64,000 bases of DNA, from the NCBI RefSeq assembly GCF_016918935.1, contig NZ_JAFFOB010000018.1, positions 276,989 to 340,988 of the forward strand, read 5' to 3'. Positions 34,843 through 43,259 of this stretch are shown piece after piece. The stretch's first letter is position 1. Each line of letters starts with the position of its first letter. The DNA comes from Roseitranquillus sediminis (lineage in GTDB: Bacteria > Pseudomonadota > Alphaproteobacteria > Rhodobacterales > Rhodobacteraceae). The position numbers and the translations under genes were made by a program. The notes under the pieces are model-generated. The model had not been told where the DNA came from and made no database searches. It saw only the letters and a list, made by a program, of their open reading frames with translations.

Positions 34843-36108
34843 TCATTCTTGAAAGCCTCGGCACCTACTTGCGTGCTCGAGGTCGCCGAGTTGATCGAGC
34901 CGTTCGACCGGATCAGTACCGGGCATGTAGATGGCGGGCAACTCGCCTACCAGCAAAGCGGCATCGAGCCGGTCGGATGACGTCTCGTTGATCTTCACCA
35001 GGTAGAGCGACTGCCGCATCTGGTGATCCCACGGCCTGAACGACGCCCCGATCCCCTTCCAGAGATCGAAGATTGTGTTCTCGGCACCCAGATACGCCGC
35101 GACATCCTCGGGCTCGGCCGAGCCGCCCATGACGATTGCCTCGTAGAGGATCTTGACCGCCTGAAATCCGGCCCAGGCGCCCGCCTCCATCGGTTCGCCC
35201 CAACGCTGAAGATACCGGGCGTTCAGCTCCCGCGCGCCGTAGGCATCGAGCGTCGGCTCCCAGGAGGTGGCGCGAAAGCCGCTGCCGAGCCCCGGGGCGG
35301 CATTGCGCGAGGCATCGAAGAAGGCCCTCGTCTGTGCCGCAGGATACGGGAAGCCGGTGGTCATCACCTCGACGCCCGCGGCATCGAGACTCGACAGAGC
35401 TTCCAGCTGATCCGGGGCCGGGAGCAGCAGCATGATGAGGTCCGCTCCCGATGCTGCGATCTCTCCCGCCAGCGCGCCGTAGTCGGTCGCGCTCTCCCAC
35501 ACGGAGCTGCCAACTTCCCGCGCCGCGAAGTGTCTCTCCTCGAGGGCGCTGACGAGCCGCTCGTGCTGATCCTGCGCTTCGCTCGAGTCATTGCGGACGA
35601 TGAACCACCGCCGAAAGCCGGATCGCACGAACCAGCCAGCGAGGGCATCGATGTACATCGCCGCGCTCGGGGCGAGGTGGAACGTCATCGCACCGCACTC
35701 GTCGGCCCTGAGGAGATCGCTCGTCGCGGCGACGTTGACGAATGGCACTCCGCTCTCCTCGGCCCAAGCGCTCAGTTCGCCAGCATCTCCGCGACCGATC
35801 CCGCCAACCACCGCGGCAACGCCATGTTCCTGCCGAAGCCGTGCGGCGGTCTCCCGCGCAGCAGGCGAATGTTCGACCACGACCTGGAAGTCGATTCCGA
35901 ACAGGGAGGCGTTCATCGAGAACTCTTCGGCCGCCATTACCGCACCCTGTTCAACGTCTTCGACGAGAGCCGCACGCAGACTCTCGTCTTGGCCGACTTC
36001 GGGCAGGATCACGCCGACAACGCCGCGCACCGCAACATCTTCCTGCGCCTGAACGGCTGGTACCAGCATGCAGAGGATCAGAAGAGCACGGCCGAGGCCG
36101 TTGGTCAT
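34843..36108 (-). CDS. Type-1 periplasmic binding protein of PQQ-alcohol-dehydrogenase systems (copy 2)
   Basis: 421-residue exported paralogue of the protein at 29629-30915. GVVGVILPEVGQDESLR opens the mature part, VVGGIGRGDAGEL matches VGGIGEGQAEVL of copy 1, and FRPWDHQMRQSLY is shared near the C-terminus. ATG 36108 gives a clean signal peptide (cut near VQAQ); a TTG 24 bp earlier is also in frame. It begins the leftward operon of binding protein, propeller, acidic protein, ATPase and permease. Having a binding protein with an ABC-2 permease is odd, since such permeases usually export. Confidence 0.82.
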   Translation of the reverse strand: MTNGLGRALLILCMLVPAVQAQEDVAVRGVVGVILPEVGQDESLRAALVEDVEQGAVMAAEEFSMNASLFGIDFQVVVEHSPAARETAARLRQEHGVAAVVGGIGRGDAGELSAWAEESGVPFVNVAATSDLLRADECGAMTFHLAPSAAMYIDALAGWFVRSGFRRWFIVRNDSSEAQDQHERLVSALEERHFAAREVGSSVWESATDYGALAGEIAASGADLIMLLLPAPDQLEALSSLDAAGVEVMTTGFPYPAAQTRAFFDASRNAAPGLGSGFRATSWEPTLDAYGARELNARYLQRWGEPMEAGAWAGFQAVKILYEAIVMGGSAEPEDVAAYLGAENTIFDLWKGIGASFRPWDHQMRQSLYLVKINETSSDRLDAALLVGELPAIYMPGTDPVERLDQLGDLEHASRCRGFQE

Positions 36109-36187
36109 CCCGGAGAGCAGCCCCGAGATCAAGGTTTCAGTCCTGTAGAGGAATCCAAAGTTCTTCCCGGCATGGTCGTTAGAAGTA

Positions 36188-36208
36188 CCGAAGGAGGATC
36201 ACCTTCGG
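36188..36208 (-). terminator. Possible terminator hairpin after the HdeA-like gene
   Basis: A 7-bp stem CCGAAGG / CCTTCGG (36188-36194 with 36202-36208) lies 57 bp downstream of the HdeA-like stop and 80 bp ahead of the binding-protein start. Only a weak T-rich stretch follows on the minus strand. Confidence 0.35.
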
Positions 36209-36265
36209 CACTTCACTACGTCAAGAGCCGAGTTGTCGCGCACCTCCGTGCGCTGCGGCAGATGA

Positions 36266-36577
36266 TTAGCCCGGATTGTCCATGGCGTTCTGGAACGCCT
36301 CCATCGCGGTCATCTCGGGGGCGACCTCGCAATCGGTCGTCATTGTTGCCAGGTGCATCGCCTGGGTCTGATCATCGGCTTCCTGCTCGCTCATGCCGAT
36401 CTCGGTCGCCAGCGCCTCCATCGCCTGCGTCCGCCCCTCCTCGTCAAGTTCGTTGAATTGCGCGCAGGTCATTTCGAGGTCGAATGCCTCGCCCTCCTGC
36501 TGCTCCTGTGCCATCGCAGCTATGGGAAGCTGCACAGCGATCAGGGCCCCGACGAGCGTTGTGGATATGTAAGACAT
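36266..36577 (-). CDS. Small periplasmic HdeA/HdeB-like protein
   Basis: 103-residue exported protein with signal peptide (cut near AMAQ) and a GAGGAGGAGG site before the ATG. Two cysteines, in DLEMTCAQFNELDEEGR and TDCEVAP, and a short helical body match the HdeA/HdeB acid-chaperone pattern, in which the pair forms a disulphide. HdeA-type proteins keep periplasmic proteins soluble at low pH. A periplasm full of sugar- and alcohol-oxidising PQQ enzymes makes acid, so the neighbourhood fits. The similarity is short, so the call is moderate. Confidence 0.55.
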   Translation of the reverse strand: MSYISTTLVGALIAVQLPIAAMAQEQQEGEAFDLEMTCAQFNELDEEGRTQAMEALATEIGMSEQEADDQTQAMHLATMTTDCEVAPEMTAMEAFQNAMDNPG

Positions 36578-36875
36578 GTTGGGTCCTCCTCCTCTGACCC
36601 AGCGTCAACTCCTCCCGTTCACTTTGGTTGCAGTTCGATCTGACGCCGAGCGCCGCTGCGCTCATATCCAGACAGTGCTGCGCCTCGGTCGAGATCGGTG
36701 CGCCGGCTCGAGGACGTGCATTGGCGGCCGGCCTCGGGACTTGCCGGGCACCTCGCCAGAAGGTGCGCGAAGAGAGGGTTCCCCCGGAGAGGCTTGCCTG
36801 CCCCGGGAGAACGCGATCACCGGGAATGTCCCGGCTGGCACAGAAGTAGTCAGAGCGCTTGATTTCGCGACGGTC

Positions 36876-37874
36876 TCAGTTGCCGCCGGAGGCTTCGAGA
36901 GGCACCAGCGCCAGGGCGTTGTTCGGGTTCATCGGGATGGCGAGTTGGTTCGCACCGGCGTCGTAGCACATGGAGGCTGCGCTGGGGATTCCGACGGCGA
37001 TCAGTTCGGCTTCACCATCGGGCGGGATGCGCGATACGCCGCCCCGCCGGACGCTGCTCACGTACTTGGTCCCGTCCGGCATGATGACGAGGCCATCACT
37101 GCCGGGCTGCGCCGCCTTTTCGGTGTTCAGCAGTTCGCCCTCCGGCGAGTAGGTCAGTACGTCGTCGCTCTCGATATTGACCACCACCACGTTGCCGTCG
37201 CCGTCGAATGCGACCCCGTTCGGCCGAGCAAGGGGCGCGCCCTCGACGATGATCGTCGCCTCGCCCTCGGGCGTGATGCGGTAGAGCCGCCAGCTGGTGG
37301 GGTCGGCATCCGGGCCGCTATCGCCGCTCTGGCTGGCGTAGACGGTTCCATCCTCGGCAACCTCGATATCGTTGAGCCAAGGCGAACCCTCGACGCGCAT
37401 CTCGCCCGCCGGTGCCCCGCTCTCGAGGTCGAACATGCGTATCACCGCCACCGTCGGCTCATCCTCGGAGGTGCCGCCGTCGCGGTCGGCCACGTAGAGC
37501 ATGCCGCCTCCGATGTCGCTGCCGAGCGGATCGTTCAGCACCAGCCCGTCGCGACTGGCGCCAATCCATTTTGCGGTGTGTACCGAGCCGTCGTGATTGA
37601 TGAGCGAGACGAAGCCGTCGTTCGGGATCTGCGCCTGGCCGGCGCCGCGGTTGACCACGATGATCAGGTCGCGGCCCTCGTCGTAGCTGCAGCTCTCGGC
37701 GAAGATGAACGAGCCGAAGACCTTGACGTTGTCCGACATCGCGGTCGTCTCGCCGTCGGTTGTAACGCCAAGCGGCTCGCCGGCGACGAACCCGCCCTCT
37801 GCCGGTGCCTGCTGCGCAGTGCCAGCGGAGGCGGCAAGCGCAAGTATGGTGGTGGTAACAAGAAGCTGTCGCAT
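36876..37874 (-). CDS. Secreted SMP-30/gluconolactonase-like beta-propeller
   Basis: 332-residue exported six-bladed propeller. The start at 37874 has GGGAGGACCAC upstream and gives a signal peptide ending near SAGTAQ. Repeat-like segments such as WLNDIEVAEDGTVYASQSG, RPNGVAFDGDGNVVVVNIE and GSDGLVIMPDGTKYVSSVR match the SMP-30/gluconolactonase and strictosidine-synthase-like group; the NDI and PNG motifs are typical metal-site contributors. It may hydrolyse lactones formed by the membrane sugar dehydrogenase in the periplasm. It lies 298 bp upstream of the HdeA-like gene; nothing was recognised in that gap. Confidence 0.75.
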   Translation of the reverse strand: MRQLLVTTTILALAASAGTAQQAPAEGGFVAGEPLGVTTDGETTAMSDNVKVFGSFIFAESCSYDEGRDLIIVVNRGAGQAQIPNDGFVSLINHDGSVHTAKWIGASRDGLVLNDPLGSDIGGGMLYVADRDGGTSEDEPTVAVIRMFDLESGAPAGEMRVEGSPWLNDIEVAEDGTVYASQSGDSGPDADPTSWRLYRITPEGEATIIVEGAPLARPNGVAFDGDGNVVVVNIESDDVLTYSPEGELLNTEKAAQPGSDGLVIMPDGTKYVSSVRRGGVSRIPPDGEAELIAVGIPSAASMCYDAGANQLAIPMNPNNALALVPLEASGGN

Positions 37875-38219
37875 GTGGTCCTCCCAAAGTGCGCATCGCT
37901 GCGGGCCCGGTGCGCCGGCAGCAGCTGCGTGTGTGCCTGTACGTGGCTCGATCACACTAGAGGGCTTGCGATCTGACTCCAGATGTTTCTCGCCCACGAC
38001 GTGCATCGGTCGAGGCGGCATACACGCGGTATCGGGGTCAATGGGCGAAACCACGCCGACTGGGGATGCGGCGCGAGCGACCTGTTATACGTTTGCATTC
38101 AGCTGGATATCCGGCATTGTCGCGGTGATGAAGAGGATCGGCTGCCTCGATGTGGAGAGGCCGAGCATTTGTTCCCTCCGCACGGGCCTCGCCCAGCCAA
38201 ACACGTGGAGACCGCATGA
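37875..38219. other. 345-bp divergent intergenic region
   Basis: Gap between the SMP-30-like gene (leftward) and the thioesterase gene (rightward). It must contain both promoters. A GTTATACG stretch near 38092 resembles a -10 box for the rightward gene, but no convincing -35 or operator was found. No gene is supported here. Confidence 0.4.
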
Positions 38220-38669
38220 ATGACTGACGCCGCCCATAAAAGTGAAAGCCCGTTCCTCGACCTTCTCGGCACACGAGTGGAGGAGTGGCGCGACGGCTTC
38301 GCACGGATTTCCCTGGAAGTGCAGCCGCATCACCTCAACCGCGCAGGAGTGGTGCACGGCGGGGTCCTCGCCACGCTCCTCGACCACGGCGCCGGCTTCT
38401 GCGGGCTCTACTGCACGGTGCCGGGCAATCGGCGCTATGGTGTAACCCTGTCGCTTACCTGCAATTTCGTGGCGCAGACGCGCGCAGGGGTTCTGACCGT
38501 CACCGGAAGGCGGAAGTTTGCCGGGCGGAAGATCTACTTTGCCGACACCGAGGTCCATTCCGAGGACGGTACGCTCGTGGCGAGCGGCACCAGCGTCCAC
38601 CGCTTCCGAAGCGGCAGCGAGGCGCCGGAGGGAGTCGCTCCCAAAGCGCCGGGCGGGGCTGCGGGGTGA
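38220..38669 (+). CDS. PaaI-family acyl-CoA thioesterase
   Basis: 149-residue hotdog-fold thioesterase. The segment NRAGVVHGGVLATLLDHGAGF holds the HGG motif and the acidic residue typical of PaaI/YbdB proteins, and YGVTLSLTCNFV is the usual central strand. It hydrolyses an acyl- or aryl-CoA in the cytoplasm; the substrate is not readable. The C-terminus is a short Gly/Ala/Pro-rich tail. The AbrB-type membrane protein gene follows after 38 bp on the same strand. Confidence 0.85.
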   Translation: MTDAAHKSESPFLDLLGTRVEEWRDGFARISLEVQPHHLNRAGVVHGGVLATLLDHGAGFCGLYCTVPGNRRYGVTLSLTCNFVAQTRAGVLTVTGRRKFAGRKIYFADTEVHSEDGTLVASGTSVHRFRSGSEAPEGVAPKAPGGAAG

Positions 38670-38707
38670 CTCTCCGCAACTGCCGGCGCAGGACGGAATT
38701 GGAATGA

Positions 38708-39754
38708 GTGCGAGCCGCAGGTAATGTCGCCGCCGCATTCGCGGTGGGGGCGCTTGGCGGCAGCGCGTTCTGGCTCGCCGGGCTTCCCCTGCCATGGATG
38801 CTGGGCTCTCTGACAGCCTCCGCCATTGTCGCCGTGAACGGTCGGCCATGGCTGATGCCTGTCGCGATCAGAGATCTCGCGCGTCCGGTCATCGGTCTGC
38901 TCGCGGGCAGCGCCTTCACGCCGGCCGTCATGGCCAGCCTGCCGCTCTGGTGGCCGGCGCTGCTGCTCGTCCTTTGCTTCACCCTCGCCTCGCTCGGCGC
39001 GGGGTATTTCTACTTCACGAGGTTCGCCAAGCTTGATCGGGCGACCGCGTTCTTCGCTTCGTCGCCCGGAGGACTGGCCGAACTCACCTTGCTCGGCGGG
39101 ACACTGGGCGGGGATGTTCGAGGTCTCGTCATGGTGCATGCGCTGCGGATCGTTGTCGTGGTGACGTTGCTGCCCCTGATGGTCCAGACGCTCCTCGGTC
39201 AGGACCTGTCAGGCTCTGCCGCCCCGGCAAGGCCTAATCAAGACGGCGCCCTGTTCGACTGGCTGGTCCTCGGGGCATGCGGCGTTGCGGGATACATCCT
39301 GGCCAGGCGCGTCCGGGTCCCGGGCGGCGTCATGGTGACGACGCTGGTATTCAGCGCGCTCGTGCACGGGCTGGGGGTGACGGAGATGTCGCCACCTGCC
39401 TGGATCGTCTCCCTGGTGCTGGTGGTGATCGGCGCGTCCACCGGCGCACGATTCGTCGGCATCCGCTGGCGCGAGGTCGGAGGCCTGCTGACGCACGGCC
39501 TGATCTGGACCGCAATCCTGCTCGGCCTGTCTCTGTCGTTGGCGGCGGCGGGCATGCTTCTGACCGATCAGCCGTATTTGGCCCTCGTTCTGGCGTTCAG
39601 TCCCGGCGGAACCGCGGAGATGACCATTATCGCCTATGCTATCGGCGTCGAGGCCGCCTTCGTCATCGCCTGCCAGGTCAGCCGCATCTTCATGGTCTAC
39701 ACAATCGCGCCGCTGCTGTTCCCGGTGCTGCGCCGGTCGGACGGCGCACTCTAG
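38708..39754 (+). CDS. AbrB-family (ammonia monooxygenase-like) membrane protein
   Basis: 348-residue polytopic protein with about ten membrane segments in two similar halves, each with a SPGG motif (ASSPGGLAELTLL and AFSPGGTAEMTII). This is the AbrB-type duplication family; members are often named ammonia monooxygenase but are probably transporters. Translation must start at or after the GTG at 38708 because a stop codon directly precedes it. The gene ends 1 bp from the end of the convergent TctA-TctB gene. Members are often found with TTT transporters, as here. Confidence 0.85.
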   Translation: MRAAGNVAAAFAVGALGGSAFWLAGLPLPWMLGSLTASAIVAVNGRPWLMPVAIRDLARPVIGLLAGSAFTPAVMASLPLWWPALLLVLCFTLASLGAGYFYFTRFAKLDRATAFFASSPGGLAELTLLGGTLGGDVRGLVMVHALRIVVVVTLLPLMVQTLLGQDLSGSAAPARPNQDGALFDWLVLGACGVAGYILARRVRVPGGVMVTTLVFSALVHGLGVTEMSPPAWIVSLVLVVIGASTGARFVGIRWREVGGLLTHGLIWTAILLGLSLSLAAAGMLLTDQPYLALVLAFSPGGTAEMTIIAYAIGVEAAFVIACQVSRIFMVYTIAPLLFPVLRRSDGAL

Positions 39755-39755
39755 C

Positions 39756-41720
39756 TCAGGCCATCCACCAGGGCAGGTCGATGAAGCGGTCGATCAGGCC
39801 GTTCGGATAGTCGAGGATCAGGAAGTAGGAGAGTGTCAGCAGCACGCCCGTGCTGAAGATCGCCAGCGCCGCCGTCAGCCAGAATGGCGCGTCGGTCTTC
39901 GCGCGGGTAAAGACGATCACGAAGGCCGCGGCGCCGAGCGGGAAGCCCACCAGCCCGACGAGACAGAGAAAGCCGACGAGCCAGATCAGGTAGTGCAGGT
40001 TTCCCCGCGCATATTCGTCCTGGCCCTCGTCGTCCTGCAGCGCGGGTCCGACTGTCCGCTGCATCGCTTGTGTACGAAGCACCATGAGGAGGATCGCGAG
40101 CGTGATCAGGCCTGCCGTGAGCGGAAAGATCCGCCCGAGGTAGCTCGTCTGAAGCGCCTCGGCGATCACCGCGAGCGTGAAGGCGATCAGCGCTCCGGTG
40201 AAGACGAGCTGCGGGAGGCGCGCGACCAGCGGAGGCGCCGGCTCAGCCGCCTTTGTGGAATCGGGTCGCGGCCGGCTGCGCCAGGCCACGAGGATTGAGA
40301 GGACCGTAAGCGCAATGATGACGAGCACGATCGGGCGCTCGAGGAACGAGAAGCCATAGACCTGCGCCACGCGGTAGAACGAGCTCTCGAGCCCCGTCGA
40401 CAGAACGAAGCCGATCAGGAGCGCGGGGCGCGGCCAGCCGAAGCGCTTCATGTAGATGCCGACAATGCCGATCCCGAGAAGCGCGAAGAAATCTGCCCAG
40501 CCGCGCGTAGCCTGAAACGCGCCGAAGAAGATGATGACGATCATCACCGGCCCGATCAGCGCGTAAGGAATGGTGGTTAGCCGCGCCACCGGATTGGCGA
40601 TGAGAAAGCAGAGCCCCGCGCCGGCGACATTGGCTATGGCCAGCGACCAGATGATGGTGAAGGTGAGATCCGCATTGCTGGATATCATGCTCGGTCCGGG
40701 CTGGATGCCGATCATGATGAAGCCACCGACCAGGATCGCCATGCTGCCGGACCCCGGGATGCCGAAGAGTAGCGTCGGGATCATCGCGCCGCCGGTAATG
40801 GCATTGTTGGCCGATTCCGGCGCGATCACGCCGCGAATGTCGCCCTTGCCGAACCGGCTCTTGTCGCGGCTCGACTGCACGACGTGGCCATAGGTGATCC
40901 AATCTGCGACGGAGCCGCCAAGGCCGGGCAGCGCGCCGAGGATGCAGCCCAGGATCGAGCAACGGATCACGATCCACCGGTGCCGGATCGTATCTCGAAG
41001 CCCCTCCATCCAGCCGCTGCCCAGCCGGCCGCTCTCGGAGATCGTCCCGTGCCGGCGCAGCAGCTCGACGATCTCCGGTAGCGCGAAGAGCCCGAGGCCG
41101 ACGATCACCAGGGCGAAGCCGTCGCCGAGGTAGACCGTGCCGAAGTGCAGGCGGAACTCACCCGTCGCCGGGGCGCCCCCGATGGTGCCGACCAGCAGGC
41201 CGACACCGGCGGCCGCGACGCCCTTGAGCGGGCTGGCCCCGGTCAGCATGCCGACCATCGAGAGCGCGAAGATCGTCAGCATCATCAGTTCGCCGAACCC
41301 CATCGCGAGTATGATCGGTTGCGCACCGAAGACGGCTACGGTCAGTACCAGCGAGCCGATGAGTCCGCCGATCATCGAAGCGCTGAAGGCCGCGGCGAGG
41401 GCACGCGCCGCCTCGCCCTGCTTCGACAGCGGAAACCCGTCCAGCACCGTGGCCTGTGCCGAGGCCGTGCCCGGAATGCCCATCAAGATTGCGGGAAAGG
41501 AGTCGGAGGTGTGCATCGGCGCAAGGATGCCTACCATCATCGCCAGCGCCAACGACGGGTCCATCCCGAAGGTGAAGGGCAGGATGAGCGACAGCCCGGC
41601 GATGCCGCCCAGTCCCGGCAGGATGCCCACCGTCAGGCCCATGACCACACCGAGGCCCAGCATTCCGAGATGCGACAGCGTCAGGAGGTTGAAGAGTGCG
41701 GGAATCAGCGCGTCGATCAT
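39756..41720 (-). CDS. Tripartite tricarboxylate transporter permease, TctA-TctB fusion
   Basis: 654-residue membrane protein in which a full TctA (residues about 1-490) is joined to a TctB-like four-helix part (about 510-650). TctA motifs include GLTVGILPGLGG, PMHTSDSFPAILMGIPGTASAQAT, ILGALPGLGGSVADW and ESANNAITGGAMIPTLLFGIPGSGSMA. The linker is a short basic/proline stretch (WRSRPRPDSTKAAEP). Normally TctA (about 500) and TctB (about 150) are separate, as in the divergent system at 44275-46287. It works with the upstream binding protein to import a carboxylate by proton or sodium symport. Confidence 0.9.
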   Translation of the reverse strand: MIDALIPALFNLLTLSHLGMLGLGVVMGLTVGILPGLGGIAGLSLILPFTFGMDPSLALAMMVGILAPMHTSDSFPAILMGIPGTASAQATVLDGFPLSKQGEAARALAAAFSASMIGGLIGSLVLTVAVFGAQPIILAMGFGELMMLTIFALSMVGMLTGASPLKGVAAAGVGLLVGTIGGAPATGEFRLHFGTVYLGDGFALVIVGLGLFALPEIVELLRRHGTISESGRLGSGWMEGLRDTIRHRWIVIRCSILGCILGALPGLGGSVADWITYGHVVQSSRDKSRFGKGDIRGVIAPESANNAITGGAMIPTLLFGIPGSGSMAILVGGFIMIGIQPGPSMISSNADLTFTIIWSLAIANVAGAGLCFLIANPVARLTTIPYALIGPVMIVIIFFGAFQATRGWADFFALLGIGIVGIYMKRFGWPRPALLIGFVLSTGLESSFYRVAQVYGFSFLERPIVLVIIALTVLSILVAWRSRPRPDSTKAAEPAPPLVARLPQLVFTGALIAFTLAVIAEALQTSYLGRIFPLTAGLITLAILLMVLRTQAMQRTVGPALQDDEGQDEYARGNLHYLIWLVGFLCLVGLVGFPLGAAAFVIVFTRAKTDAPFWLTAALAIFSTGVLLTLSYFLILDYPNGLIDRFIDLPWWMA

Positions 41721-41803
41721 GAGGATCCGGTGGTCTTGGCATTGAGAGTGGCACGTTCAACGGCCGGGCGGAGCCGGCGCCGGTCACGTCCGAACGCGTC
41801 GGT

Positions 41804-41832
41804 GAGGCGCCGGCGGAGATCGCCGGCGCCTC
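41804..41832 (-). promoter_or_regulatory. Hairpin between TctC and the TctA-TctB gene
   Basis: A perfect 12-bp stem GAGGCGCCGGCG / CGCCGGCGCCTC (41804-41815 with 41821-41832), 5-nt loop, starts 6 nt after the binding-protein stop. No T-run. The position copies the hairpins at 1189 and 12081. It is a likely 3'-end stabiliser or attenuator that favours the binding protein. Confidence 0.65.
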
Positions 41833-41838
41833 CCTGCA

Positions 41839-42942
41839 TCACATCTGGATGTCGTACTTCTCGTTCAGCCAATCGACGACCCACTGGCGCGCCTCGTCGC
41901 TGATCGTCGTGGCGTTGCGCAGGCTCTCGCGCGCCGCCTCTCCAGTAAGCTGCGGGTAATCGCCGATGTAGGCCCCCGACTCCTCCTGGAACGCGGGATC
42001 GTTCACCAGAGCCTCCGCGGCGGCGTCGTAGGCCGCAATCACCTCGTCCGAGGCGCCGGACGGCAGGACCATCGCCTTGGAACTCATCACGCCCATGTAG
42101 AAAAGCGACTTCCAGGCATCGAAAGCCGGGCCCGACGGCGGCTCGCCATGTACGGTCTCGTAAGCCTCGACGAAGCTCGGCAGGTCGGGGAAGTTCGGGT
42201 CCCGCTCGATCTCGCCGGCCTCGTTGGCATAACCGAAGGCGAAGAGCGGCACGGCGGTGCCAGCGTCAACCAGCGGTTGCGCCATCTGGATGTAGGCCGA
42301 GGCCACGTCGGCGTTGGCAGTGAACTCGCCGCGCTCGAACGCCAGATGCTGGTCGCCGCCCATTGTCCCGAAGATTGGATTGATTTCCACGCCAAGCAGG
42401 TCGAGCGACAGCAGGCTCGGTAGGTCGCTCCCGGTGGGACTCTGCACACCCATGATCAGCTCGCCGTCGTAGCTCGCAAGATCCTCGATCGACTCGATGC
42501 CCGTCTTCTCGTGGACGTAGATCACCCGGCCCATCGGCGAGGCGAGAAACGCGTTCCAGTCCTTGGCGTCGAACTCGATGCGCGGATCGTCCGGCGTCAT
42601 CGCGTAGGTGAGCGTCGTCGAGGTCGAAGCTACTGCGATGTGTGTGCCGTCGGTCTCGGCGTTCTGCGCGAACCAGTTGGCGCCGTTGACGGACCCGCCA
42701 CCGGGAATGTTGCGCACGACGATGGTAGGTTCGCCGGCGAGCTTCGGCGCAAGTCTCTGCACCATGTAGCGCGAATAGGTGTCCGCTCCGCCGCCTTCGC
42801 CGAAAGGCACGATGGTCTCCACCCGCTTCCCCTCGAACGAGAGGCCTTCCTGGGCGGAGACCGTGTCCGCCGCGGCGGCCAAGACCGTCGCGGTCGCCAC
42901 CGTGGCGACCAAACTGGATGCGATGTTGCCGTGTCGTGTCAT
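41839..42942 (-). CDS. TTT substrate-binding protein, TctC-like (copy 1)
   Basis: 367-residue periplasmic Bug/TctC-type protein. The signal peptide ends near TVSAQ and the mature protein begins with the usual strand VETIVPFGEGGGADTYSRY. NIPGGGSVNGANWFA and MGVQSPTGSDLPSL are typical ligand-loop segments. It is somewhat longer than typical Bug proteins (about 320). It is the first gene of the leftward TTT operon; the ligand is probably a di- or tricarboxylate or another acid. Confidence 0.88.
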   Translation of the reverse strand: MTRHGNIASSLVATVATATVLAAAADTVSAQEGLSFEGKRVETIVPFGEGGGADTYSRYMVQRLAPKLAGEPTIVVRNIPGGGSVNGANWFAQNAETDGTHIAVASTSTTLTYAMTPDDPRIEFDAKDWNAFLASPMGRVIYVHEKTGIESIEDLASYDGELIMGVQSPTGSDLPSLLSLDLLGVEINPIFGTMGGDQHLAFERGEFTANADVASAYIQMAQPLVDAGTAVPLFAFGYANEAGEIERDPNFPDLPSFVEAYETVHGEPPSGPAFDAWKSLFYMGVMSSKAMVLPSGASDEVIAAYDAAAEALVNDPAFQEESGAYIGDYPQLTGEAARESLRNATTISDEARQWVVDWLNEKYDIQM

Positions 42943-43259
42943 GAAGTTCCTCCCTTTGGATGTGGGCTTCGGTCCGAACGACCGTTTCCGCTCACTCTAT
43001 ACGCTGTTGGCACACAGCTGTATGCGGAAGGATATCGGCATATTCTTGCGCTGCATAGCTCTGCTTCCCGCTTTTAGGCATTCCTTCCGCGCCAAATATT
43101 TCCAAAAGCTTCTACGTGCCGCCATGCGTCCCGGAACCTTGCGCCATCGAATCCTTGCCTGCACTGTGCGCGCTGGAATACAAGAATATCCATGAGAGCA
43201 CGGACCGGAAACGGCGCTCCCGAAGAGGACGCTCTCGCGACACAGTGGAGGAAATTCAG
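42943..43259. other. 317-bp divergent region between two TTT operons
   Basis: No gene is supported. It contains promoters for both TctC genes. An imperfect dyad ATACGCTGT (42999-43007) / ACAGCTGTAT (43014-43023) and a lower-GC stretch around 43060-43110 could be regulator-binding sites. TctD-like two-component control is known for some TTT systems, but no such regulator gene is in the window. Confidence 0.4.

Noticed and set aside
43008..43024. TGGCAC followed by TATGC as a sigma-54 promoter ahead of a TctC gene
   Set aside because: The GG-to-GC spacing does not match the required -24/-12 arrangement.
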